Shown here: positions 1 to 7,396 of the stretch, one piece after another
Layout of the letters: the number at the start of each line of letters is the position of its first letter
Position numbering within the stretch: the stretch's first letter is position 1
Assembly: GCA_021162885.1 (NCBI GenBank)
Contig: JAGGXV010000017.1
Span: 1 to 35,422 of the forward strand
From: a bacterium
GTDB lineage: Bacteria; Patescibacteriota; Minisyncoccia; Minisyncoccales; CG1-02-41-26
Length of the DNA stretch: 35,422 nucleotides
Direction: 5' to 3'
Translations under genes and position numbers: made by a program
Notes under the pieces: model-generated
Told to the model about the DNA's origin: nothing
Seen by the model: the letters and a program-made list of their open reading frames with translations, nothing else
Databases searched by the model: none

Positions 1-327
1 CATTTACCAATTGATCAATTTGATTTAATTGTCTACACCGGCTTTGATTATGTTGGCCGCAATCTTATTTTAACCAAGGCGGCTGATGGAGTAATTATTA
101 TTTGTGGCAGAACCGGCACCTTAAATGAATTTACTGTTGCTTTTGAGTCAAAAACTCCCATTGGAGTTTTGCAAGGCTCTGGAGGAACGGCCGATTTAAT
201 TAAAAAAATTCTAGAAAAAGGTTATCGGCCAAAAACAAGAATTGTCTACGATAGAGACCCCAAAAAATTAGTTAAAAAATTAATTTCCTTAATAAAAAAA
301 GAAAAAAATTCGTATCCGAAGCCGTAG
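1..327 (+). CDS. LOG-family / TIGR00725-like protein, 5'-truncated by window edge
   Basis: Open frame from base 1: HLPIDQFDLIVYTGFDYVGRNLILTKAADGVIIICGRTGTLNEFTVAFESKTPIGVLQGSGGTADLI...; 'GRTGTLNEF' resembles the PGGxGTxxE-type motif of LOG proteins. Confidence 0.7.
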   Translation, partial: HLPIDQFDLIVYTGFDYVGRNLILTKAADGVIIICGRTGTLNEFTVAFESKTPIGVLQGSGGTADLIKKILEKGYRPKTRIVYDRDPKKLVKKLISLIKKEKNSYPKP

Positions 328-354
328 ATTCGTAAATTCGTACCGCGGCTTCGG
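316..354. repeat. Inverted repeat (CCGAAGCCG / CGGCTTCGG) overlapping the 3' end of the upstream CDS
   Basis: Perfect 9-bp arms at 316-324 and 346-354; loop contains attcgtaaattcgt. Confidence 0.75.
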
Positions 355-406
355 TAAAAAGGTCGAATAAATCTTAATTTTCCATTTTCAATTCTTAATT
401 TCCAAT

Positions 407-673
407 ATGCCAGAAGAAATCGAAGAAGGCAAATTGATTGGAAAAATAACTCACTATTTTGACAAAATTGAAGTAGCGGTTATTGAACTATCTGCCCCTT
501 TATCGGTTGGCGATACCATCAGAATTGTTGGAGGAGAAGCCACTGATTTTACTCAAAAAGTGGAGTCAATGGAAATGGAGCATGAAAAAATCCAAAAAGC
601 CAAGAAGGGAGATTCAGTTGGTCTGAAAGTAAAAGAAAAAGTCAGAGAAGGCTACAAGGTGTATAAAGTGTAA
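407..673 (+). CDS. Small EF-Tu domain-2-like (translation factor-like beta-barrel) protein
   Basis: 88 aa; GKITHYFDKIEVAVIELSAPLSVGDTIRIVGGEATDFTQKVESMEMEHEKIQKAKKGDSVGLKV. Confidence 0.75.
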   Translation: MPEEIEEGKLIGKITHYFDKIEVAVIELSAPLSVGDTIRIVGGEATDFTQKVESMEMEHEKIQKAKKGDSVGLKVKEKVREGYKVYKV

Positions 674-803
674 ATCCTAAATCCCAAATCCTAAATTCTA
701 AACAAATCCAAAATCCAAAATCCTAATGACCAAAACAGTTTTGAATTTTGAACATTTGAATTTAGATATTGTTTAGGATTTAGATATTAGAGTTTAGGGT
801 TTA
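674..803. repeat. ~130-bp imperfect inverted repeat of ~7-nt-period AAATCCT-like units
   Basis: aaatcctaaatcccaaatcctaaattctaaac...CAAAACaGTTTTG...gtttaggatttagatattagagtttagggttt; symmetric about 737. Confidence 0.8.
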
Positions 804-810
804 ATCTTTT

Positions 811-1284
811 ATGTTCTTTGATATTTCACAACTTCAGCCATTTTTACAGCTTTTATTAGCCGCTCTTTTAGGAAGCTTAATTGGTTTGGAAAGAGAATAT
901 AAGAGAAAAGAAGCGGGCCTTAAAACTTTTTCTTTGGTTAGTTTAGGAACTTGCTTTTTCGCTGCTGTTGCTGTTTATCTTAGTTCTCACCCATTTTCAG
1001 CAGCAGGTTTTGTGCAAATTGATCCAGGGAGAGTAATTCAGGCCGTGGCTATCGGTATTGGTTTTATTGGCTCGGGTTTGATTATCCACCAAAAGGGTCA
1101 GATTGAAGGATTGACCACAGCTGCTGCTTTGTGGGCAGCGGCCGCCATTGGTATTGGAGTTGGGATAGGATTATATTTTTTAGCAATTTTAGGAACTTTT
1201 CTCACTATCGGAATTTTAGCTGGTTTCAGATTAATAGAGAAGAAATTCTTTCACAAACTCCCAGACGAAGATTATGAGAGATAA
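811..1284 (+). CDS. MgtC/SapB family membrane protein
   Basis: LLGSLIGLEREYKRKEAGLKTFSLVSLGTCFFA... typical MgtC N-terminus and GSGLI motif. Confidence 0.88.
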   Translation: MFFDISQLQPFLQLLLAALLGSLIGLEREYKRKEAGLKTFSLVSLGTCFFAAVAVYLSSHPFSAAGFVQIDPGRVIQAVAIGIGFIGSGLIIHQKGQIEGLTTAAALWAAAAIGIGVGIGLYFLAILGTFLTIGILAGFRLIEKKFFHKLPDEDYER

Positions 1285-2404
1285 AACTTCCCTTTTAGCT
1301 GCTGCTTCTTTAATTGGAACAATAATCGGGGCTGGAGTCTTTGGAATTCCTTATATAATGGCAAAGAGTGGAGTTCTTTTTTGCCTTTTTTATTTTTTAA
1401 TTTTGGGAATTATTGTTTTATTTTTACATTCCGCTTTTGGCGAAATTGTCTTAAGAACAAACGAAAAACATCGATTGATTGGCTATGCTGAAAAATATTT
1501 AGGAAAGAAAGCTAAAATTTTAATAACTTTCTCAACTATCTTTGGTACAATCGGAGCCCTTTTAGCTTATATTATTTTAGGGGGCGATTTTTTAAAAATT
1601 ATTTTTCCTGCTCCTTTCTCTACTTTTCAATTAAGTTTGCTTCTATGGATAATTCTATCTTTTTTCGTCCTTTTAGGGATAAAATCAATTGCCTGGACAG
1701 AAGTTTTTTTGAACATTGGTTTTTTAGTGGTCATTTTTCTGATTTTCTTTTTCAGTTTTCCCAAAATTAATCCTGCTAATTTTGTTCTGGCTAACAAAAA
1801 CTATATTTTTTTACCTTATGGAATTATCCTTTTCAGTTTGGTCGGCTGGAATGCTGTTCCAGAGATTGAAAGAATTTTGAGTAAAAAAGGGAACCTCAAA
1901 AAAGTGATAATTTCCTCAATGGTGTTTGTTGTCGGTTTTTATTTTTTATTTGGTTTAATCATCAGTGGAGTAACCGGCCAAAATACGACAGAAGAGGCTT
2001 TTCAGGGTCTTTTGCCTATTTTGGGACGAAAAATTATGATTTTAGGAGGACTTTTTGGATTATTTTGCGTTTCAACTTCTTTTTTAATTCTAGGGAACTA
2101 TCTTAAAAATGCTTTGATTTTTGATTATCATTTTCCTCGCTTTCTTGCTTTCTTTTTGGCTTGTTTTAGCCCACTGGCGCTATTTCTAACTGGAATCCGA
2201 GAATTCATTTGGGTTATTGCTTTTGTTGGAACTTTTATGGGATTAATTGAAGGGACAGTGATTTGTTTAGTTTACAAAAACGCAAAAAAATTAGGAGAGA
2301 GAGTTCCAGAATACAGTTTAAAAATCCCAAAAATCTTATTATATCTGATACCTTTAATTTTTATTTTCGGTGCTATCTCTCAAATCATTTATTATTTCCA
2401 GTGA
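1274..2404 (+). CDS. Amino acid permease (aromatic/aa transporter-like), multi-TM
   Basis: LIGTIIGAGVFGIPYIMAKSG motif; ~10-11 hydrophobic helices. Confidence 0.8.
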   Translation: MRDKTSLLAAASLIGTIIGAGVFGIPYIMAKSGVLFCLFYFLILGIIVLFLHSAFGEIVLRTNEKHRLIGYAEKYLGKKAKILITFSTIFGTIGALLAYIILGGDFLKIIFPAPFSTFQLSLLLWIILSFFVLLGIKSIAWTEVFLNIGFLVVIFLIFFFSFPKINPANFVLANKNYIFLPYGIILFSLVGWNAVPEIERILSKKGNLKKVIISSMVFVVGFYFLFGLIISGVTGQNTTEEAFQGLLPILGRKIMILGGLFGLFCVSTSFLILGNYLKNALIFDYHFPRFLAFFLACFSPLALFLTGIREFIWVIAFVGTFMGLIEGTVICLVYKNAKKLGERVPEYSLKIPKILLYLIPLIFIFGAISQIIYYFQ

Positions 2405-2497
2405 GACATTTTGCTTTACAAACTTTTTTAAAAATGCAAAAATTAAATTAGCGCAGAATAAAGGTCGTGGTAGTTTTTGTTTAATGAAAAATTTATT

Positions 2498-2845
2498 ATG
2501 GCAAATGAAGTCATTAAAAAAGATGGTTCCAGAGAACCATTTGATGCTGAAAAAATTAGAAATTCAATTAGAGCTGCCTGCCAAGAGGCCGGTCTTGAAG
2601 AGGGTAGGAAAAATGAAGTAGTTGAACAAGTTGCTAAAGTAGCCATTGAGCTAGCAGATAGCAAAGAGGAAATAGCAACCAGCGAAATCAAAGAGAAGAT
2701 TCTTAGCGAGTTAGATAATGTTGAACCTTCAGTTTCAGCCGCCTGGAGAAAATACGAAGAGACGAAAGGAGAAACTCCAGAAACTTCTGAAACTCCAGAG
2801 ACTTCAGAAACCCCTAAAACCTCTGAAGGATCAACAGATGTTTAA
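2498..2845 (+). CDS. Stand-alone ATP-cone domain protein with PETSETPETSETPKTSE tail
   Basis: VIKKDGSREPFDAEKIRNSIRAACQEAGL...; ATG at 2498 preferred over the TTG at 2477. Confidence 0.75.
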   Translation: MANEVIKKDGSREPFDAEKIRNSIRAACQEAGLEEGRKNEVVEQVAKVAIELADSKEEIATSEIKEKILSELDNVEPSVSAAWRKYEETKGETPETSETPETSETPKTSEGSTDV

Positions 2846-2869
2846 CAAGATTTCTGGAAGACAGATTGC

Positions 2870-2901
2870 GCGCCTCGCTAAAAGCGAGGCGCTTCTTCTT
2901 T
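2870..2901 (+). terminator. Rho-independent-like terminator
   Basis: GCGCCTCGC-TAAAA-GCGAGGCGC perfect 9-bp stem followed by TTCTTCTTT. Confidence 0.75.
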
Positions 2902-3039
2902 ACAAACCGCTAAAAGCGAGGCATAATAAAAGAAAGCCGGGGACAAAATCCGGGGATGAAAACCGAAGACACTTCCCGAAGAAAGCGGCAAGGAAGGACA
3001 AACTGGACTCGATTAAGAATTTTATTAAACAAAGCAAAA

Positions 3040-3435
3040 ATGCTTAAAGAATTTACTCTTTTAACTGAAAACAGACATCAGTTAGTTGATATTACCAATA
3101 AGGTTGAAAAAATAGTCAAAGAAAGTAAAATTAAAGATGGTTTAGTTTTGATTTTTACTCCTCACTCTACGGCCGGAATTTTATTGACTGAAAATGAATC
3201 TGGGTTAAAACAGGACTTTTTGAAGATTTTTGAGAAGATAGTTTCTGGGCTGGATTTTTTACATAATAGAATTGATGACAATGCTGATTCTCATATTCTT
3301 TCTGGATTAGTTGGCCAGGGGAAAACTCTACCAATTGAAAACGGAAGAATCATAAGGGGAACTTGGCAGCAGATATTTCTAACTGAATTTGATGGGCCGA
3401 GAACTCGAAAGATAATAGTCAAAGTTATTAAATAA
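3040..3435 (+). CDS. YjbQ/UPF0047 family (secondary thiamine-phosphate synthase-like) protein
   Basis: LVLIFTPHSTAGILLTENE...DDNADSHILSGLVGQGKTLPIENGRIIRGTWQQIFLTEFDGPRTRKI; internal ATG 3040 used. Confidence 0.87.
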   Translation: MLKEFTLLTENRHQLVDITNKVEKIVKESKIKDGLVLIFTPHSTAGILLTENESGLKQDFLKIFEKIVSGLDFLHNRIDDNADSHILSGLVGQGKTLPIENGRIIRGTWQQIFLTEFDGPRTRKIIVKVIK

Positions 3436-3597
3436 AATCGGGTGAAAGCAGTCCACAGATAAAACCGGAATATTCCTGAATTCTTGAAAAAATTTTTAAG
3501 ATTTTTTTGATAAGTTAGTTTTTAGGAAAATTCGTTTAAAAAATAGGCAGTTTTAACCAACCAAGCCAAAAGTCGAGGAATTAATTAAAATAAAACT

Positions 3598-3690
3598 ATG
3601 GGAACGAAAAAGAAACAAAAAAGAAAAAAGATAAGAAAGCACAAACTAAAAAAGCTGAGAAAGAAAATGAGGCATAAAAAGAGAAAATGA
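3598..3690 (+). CDS. AURKAIP1/COX24-domain micro-protein (30 aa), missing from the ORF track
   Basis: MGTKKKQKRKKIRKHKLKKLRKKMRHKKRK; stop overlaps the next start (ATGA). Confidence 0.75.
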   Translation: MGTKKKQKRKKIRKHKLKKLRKKMRHKKRK

Positions 3691-4226
3691 AGAACAAAAA
3701 ACTGACCAGAAGTTTTTATATTAGACCGACTTTAAAGGTAGCAAAAGATTTATTAGGGAAGTACATTGTCAGAAAGCGAGGAAAGAAAAAATTAGTTGGC
3801 AAAATTATTGAGACCGAGGCCTATATTGGTCCTCAAGATAAAGCCTCCCATGCTTACGGAGGTAAAGTTACTCCTCGGAATAGAGCGGAGTATTTAATTG
3901 GTGGCCATATTTACATTTATTTAGTTTATGGGATGTATTGGCAGATGAATATCTCAACTTTTAAGGAAGGTAAACCAGAGTGTGTTTTAATTAGAGCTTT
4001 GGATTCAAATTTAAAGAGTTTAGCAGATGGGCCGGGGAAACTTTGCAGATATTTAAAATTAAACAAGTCGTTTTATGGTGAAGATTTAACAAAGAGTAAA
4101 AGGATTTGGTTAGAAGATAGAGGAGAAAAAGTTAAACCCTCTCAAATTACCTCTACCAAACGAATTGGCATAGATTACGCTGGAACTTATTGGTCCCGTC
4201 GGAAATGGCGATTTTTAATAAAATAA
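3687..4226 (+). CDS. DNA-3-methyladenine glycosylase (AAG/MPG family)
   Basis: ARDLLGKYIVRK-like start, KIIETEAYIGPQDKASHAYGG, VYGMYWQMNI, DGPGKLCRYL. Confidence 0.92.
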   Translation: MKNKKLTRSFYIRPTLKVAKDLLGKYIVRKRGKKKLVGKIIETEAYIGPQDKASHAYGGKVTPRNRAEYLIGGHIYIYLVYGMYWQMNISTFKEGKPECVLIRALDSNLKSLADGPGKLCRYLKLNKSFYGEDLTKSKRIWLEDRGEKVKPSQITSTKRIGIDYAGTYWSRRKWRFLIK

Positions 4227-4283
4227 AAGAAAATGATAAGATAAATAAAACTTTACAATAACAAAATATTTAATTAAATCAAA

Positions 4284-4496
4284 ATGAAAAAAACTTTAAA
4301 AATTTTAGCTTTCTATACTGTCTTGATTTCTCTTTACTCGATAATCACTAACTTCTCAATGCTAGGCCAAGAAATTACTATAAATCAGACAATCGCTTTA
4401 ACTACTTTAGTGACTTTGATTCCAGTAATAATTTTTTCTGCTCTGGTATTATCTTTCTTAAAAGGCAAATCTGAAAAGACCGAGAAACAAAATTAA
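4284..4496 (+). CDS. Small membrane protein, two predicted TM helices
   Basis: 70 aa, hydrophobic segments; follows ATG after AT-rich leader. Confidence 0.5.
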   Translation: MKKTLKILAFYTVLISLYSIITNFSMLGQEITINQTIALTTLVTLIPVIIFSALVLSFLKGKSEKTEKQN

Positions 4497-4502
4497 AACT
4501 AT

Positions 4503-5072
4503 ATGAGGGCTTCTCTAAAAATTTTTATTATTTTAATTATTTTAGGTTTAATTGGTGGGGGAATCTTTTGGTATTTTTCTCAAAGGTCTAAAAAAGAAAT
4601 TTCTCAACCAGAAATAACTTTGCCAAAAATTATGAAGATTGAAAGTTCTGCTTTTAAAGAGAATCAATCCATTCCAGAAAAATATACTTGCGATGGAGAA
4701 AATGTAAATCCACTTTTGAAAATTAGCGAAGTTCCAGAAGCAGCTAAAAGTTTAGTTTTGATTGTTGATGACCCCGATGCTCCGATGGGCACTTGGGTTC
4801 ACTGGACAGTTTGGAATGTTTCTTCAAAAACAACAGAAATTCCCGAGAATAGTGTTCCAGAAGGAGCGATAGAGGGAATGACGGATTTCGGTAAGCCCGG
4901 CTATGGAGGTCCTTGTCCACCCTCTGGGACTCATCGCTACTTTTTCAAACTTTACGCTTTAGACACCACTTTGGGTTTGAGTTCTTCAGCCAAAAAAGTG
5001 GATCTTGAAAAAGCAATGGAAGGCCATATCTTAGATAAAGCCGAACTAATCGGTTTGTACTCCCGCCAATAA
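4503..5072 (+). CDS. YbhB/YbcL family Raf-kinase-inhibitor-like (PEBP) protein, membrane-anchored
   Basis: YTCDGENVNPLLKISEVPEAAKSLVLIVDDPDAPMGTWVHWTVWNV...GGPCPPSGTHRYFFKLYALD. Confidence 0.93.
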   Translation: MRASLKIFIILIILGLIGGGIFWYFSQRSKKEISQPEITLPKIMKIESSAFKENQSIPEKYTCDGENVNPLLKISEVPEAAKSLVLIVDDPDAPMGTWVHWTVWNVSSKTTEIPENSVPEGAIEGMTDFGKPGYGGPCPPSGTHRYFFKLYALDTTLGLSSSAKKVDLEKAMEGHILDKAELIGLYSRQ

Positions 5073-5105
5073 ATTCGTAATTCGCGTTATATTCGTAATT
5101 CGTAG
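5073..5105. repeat. ATTCGTAATTCG-type short tandem repeat
   Basis: attcgtaattcgcgttatattcgtaattcgtag immediately before a start codon; same family at 21556-21590 and 24662-24693. Confidence 0.8.
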
Positions 5106-5113
5106 AGTTTTAC

Positions 5114-6442
5114 ATGAAATTCATTGCCGATTTCCATATTCATTCAAAGTACTCAAGAGCTACTTCCTCTCAGATGGATTTAGAACATATAGCAGAGACT
5201 GCTCATCAAAAGGGAATTAAATTGATGGGAACGGGTGATTTTACTCATCCCGAGTGGTTCAATAATCTTAAAGAAAAATTAGAGCCGGCTGAACCAGGAC
5301 TATTTAGAATTAAGAATCAAGAATTAGGAACCAAGAGCGAGGCAACGAGGTTTATTTTAACTTCAGAAGTGAGTTGTATTTATTCTAAAAATGGCAGAGT
5401 CCGTAAAATTCATATTTTAATTTTTGCTCCAGATTTTGACACAGTTGAGAAAATAAATACTCAATTGGGTTGGATAGGAAATTTGAAAGCCGATGGCCGG
5501 CCAATTTTGGGCTTGGATGCCAAAGAATTGGCAAAGATTGTTTTGAATATTTCTGGAAATTGCTTAATTGTCCCCGCTCATTTAATGACTCCATGGTTTT
5601 CTTTATTTGGCTCGCGCTCAGGATTTGATTCATTAAAAGAGTGCTTTGAAGAATATTCTAAATATATTTTTGCTGGCGAGACCGGATTATCTGCGAATCC
5701 AAAGATGCTCTGGCGGATGCCCGATGGCAGACGTATTACCTTAATCTCAAACAGTGATGCTCATTCTCTTCCCCACTTGGGTAGAGAAGCCAATGTTTTT
5801 GAAGGTGACGAATTAAGCTACAAAGTTATCATAAATGCTATAAAACAAAGTTCTAAAACCAACCTCCAACCTCCAACCCTGAACGAGAAACTTCGTTTCC
5901 CTACGGAGCAGGCCTCTAACCTCCAACTAATCTATACTATTGAATTTTTCCCCGAAGAAGGGAAATACCATTATGACGGGCACCGGCTTTGCGGAATAAG
6001 TTTGAGTCCGGCTGAAACTAAAAAATACAATGGAATTTGTCCCCGCTGTGGTCGACCTTTAACAGTTGGAGTTTTAAATAGAGTTGAGCAGTTAGCTGAC
6101 AGACCAGAGGGATTTCAACCAGAAAACGCAATCCCTTATAAAAGTTTAATTCCTTTGAAAGAAATCATTGCTGAGGTTTTAGGAATAGGTGATTCTACTA
6201 AAGAGGTCGAGAGTGAATACCAAAAGTTAATTAGCCAATTTGGTAGTGAATTTGATATTCTCCTGAATGTTTCAGTTCCTGATCTAAAATCTCTAACCTC
6301 ACCAGAAATTGCTGAAGCTATCTCAAGAGTGAGAGAGGGTAAGGTTAAAGTTATTCCGGGTTATGATGGAGTTTATGGTAAAATCAAAATATTTTCGGAA
6401 GAAGAGAAGAAAGAGGTTTCTGGCCAAAGGAGTTTATTTTAA
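5114..6442 (+). CDS. Endonuclease Q-like PHP-domain protein
   Basis: FIADFHIHSKYSRATSSQMDLEHIAETAHQKGIKLMGTGDFTHPEW...TIEFFPEEGKYHYDGHRLCG...CPRCGRPLTVGVLNRVEQLADR. Confidence 0.88.
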   Translation: MKFIADFHIHSKYSRATSSQMDLEHIAETAHQKGIKLMGTGDFTHPEWFNNLKEKLEPAEPGLFRIKNQELGTKSEATRFILTSEVSCIYSKNGRVRKIHILIFAPDFDTVEKINTQLGWIGNLKADGRPILGLDAKELAKIVLNISGNCLIVPAHLMTPWFSLFGSRSGFDSLKECFEEYSKYIFAGETGLSANPKMLWRMPDGRRITLISNSDAHSLPHLGREANVFEGDELSYKVIINAIKQSSKTNLQPPTLNEKLRFPTEQASNLQLIYTIEFFPEEGKYHYDGHRLCGISLSPAETKKYNGICPRCGRPLTVGVLNRVEQLADRPEGFQPENAIPYKSLIPLKEIIAEVLGIGDSTKEVESEYQKLISQFGSEFDILLNVSVPDLKSLTSPEIAEAISRVREGKVKVIPGYDGVYGKIKIFSEEEKKEVSGQRSLF

Positions 6443-6453
6443 AATAAAAATAT

Positions 6454-6900
6454 ATGGCTATTGAAAAATATCATTTTGGTTCAATAACTATCAATGGAAA
6501 AACCTACAACCACGATGTGGAAGTTAGATGGAGTGGTGAGGTTTTGGATTGGCGGAGAAAAGAAAGTCATCTGATTGCTGTTGAAGATATAAAGAGAGCC
6601 CTGGGGCAGAGTCCCGAGGTGATTGTTATTGGGACAGGGGAGTCGGGGATGGCTCGAGTGACAGAGGAGGCAAAAAAAGAAATTGAAGAAAAAGGAATTA
6701 AATTGATAATTGATAGGACTGAAGAGGCAGTTAAAAGCTTCAATATCATTAATAAAAAGTCAGAAAAAGGCTACAGCCCGCCCACCGCGTCCGAGGTGCC
6801 TTCGAAGAGGGAGACGGAGGGATCGGAGCCCGGCTCGCTTCGCGAACGCACTCTTGAAAAGAAAACCAAAGTTATCGGGCTTTTCCATCTGACTTGTTAA
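6454..6900 (+). CDS. MTH938-like domain protein carrying a ~30-aa GC-rich insertion
   Basis: SITINGKTYNHDVEVRWSGEVLDWRRKESHLI...VIVIGTGESGMARV...KVIGLFHLTC; insertion between NKKSEK and KVIGLFHLTC. Confidence 0.82.
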   Translation: MAIEKYHFGSITINGKTYNHDVEVRWSGEVLDWRRKESHLIAVEDIKRALGQSPEVIVIGTGESGMARVTEEAKKEIEEKGIKLIIDRTEEAVKSFNIINKKSEKGYSPPTASEVPSKRETEGSEPGSLRERTLEKKTKVIGLFHLTC

Positions 6901-6903
6901 AGG

Positions 6904-6931
6904 TTGACTTTACTTCAGGAATGATTATACT
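6904..6931 (+). promoter_or_regulatory. sigma70-like promoter (TTGACT-N16-TATACT)
   Basis: -35 at 6904-6909, -10 at 6926-6931. Confidence 0.65.
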
Positions 6932-6937
6932 TGAAAT

Positions 6938-7024
6938 AGTGGTTCGTGGTCGAAAACTTAAGTCGCTAAATTTTGAAATTTAGATGACCTTGGGAGTTTT
7001 AGCCAGAACCCAAAGGTCTTTTTT
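6938..7024 (+). ncRNA. Candidate structured short RNA or attenuator leader
   Basis: Lies between promoter 6904-6931 and terminator 6986-7024; internal hairpin CTAAATTT..AAATTTAG (6966-6983). Confidence 0.4.
6986..7024 (+). terminator. Intrinsic terminator-like hairpin upstream of the zinc-ribbon gene
   Basis: GACCTTGGG ... CCCAAAGGTC followed by TTTTTT. Confidence 0.65.
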
Positions 7025-7040
7025 GTTAGTTATAATATTT

Positions 7041-7223
7041 ATGGCAAACGAAAAATCTCAACCTCAAGAAAGTCTTCGAGGGGGATTTGAAAGAAAAATG
7101 TTCAAAGGCAATTGGAAATGCGCTGACTGCGGAAAAGAAATTACTGAACTTCCATTCAAACCCGATCCTGACCGACCTATCTATTGTAGAGATTGCTGGG
7201 CTAAAAGAAGGGCCCGAAGATAA
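7041..7223 (+). CDS. Small zinc-ribbon protein (CxxC...CxxC)
   Basis: MFKGNWKCADCGKEITELPFKPDPDRPIYCRDCWAKRRARR; ATG 7041 (MANEKSQ) preferred. Confidence 0.75.
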   Translation: MANEKSQPQESLRGGFERKMFKGNWKCADCGKEITELPFKPDPDRPIYCRDCWAKRRARR

Positions 7224-7235
7224 AAATGAGGTTAA

Positions 7236-7263
7236 CAAAAACCCGCCTAGAGGCGGGTTTTTG
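7236..7263 (+). terminator. Rho-independent terminator
   Basis: aaaaaCCCGCCtagaGGCGGGtttttg. Confidence 0.88.
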
Positions 7264-7396
7264 TGTCCAGCAAAACATTAATTAATGTGATAAACCAAAA
7301 AACATCCTGCTGATAAATTTGTTAAAAAGTTTGCCTTAACCTACTTATTTCCGATAAAAATACAAGGAAGTGGTCCCGGTAAATTTTTATTAAACT

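Noticed and set aside
2370-2691. ORFs 2263-2451, 2370-2621 and 2443-2691(-)
   Set aside because: Overlap the permease or ATP-cone CDS in other frames; low-complexity translations with no family resemblance.
2718-3047. 109-aa ORF (MLNLQFQPPGENTKRRKEKLQKLLKLQ...)
   Set aside because: Out-of-frame reading of the ATP-cone tail repeat and the terminator region.
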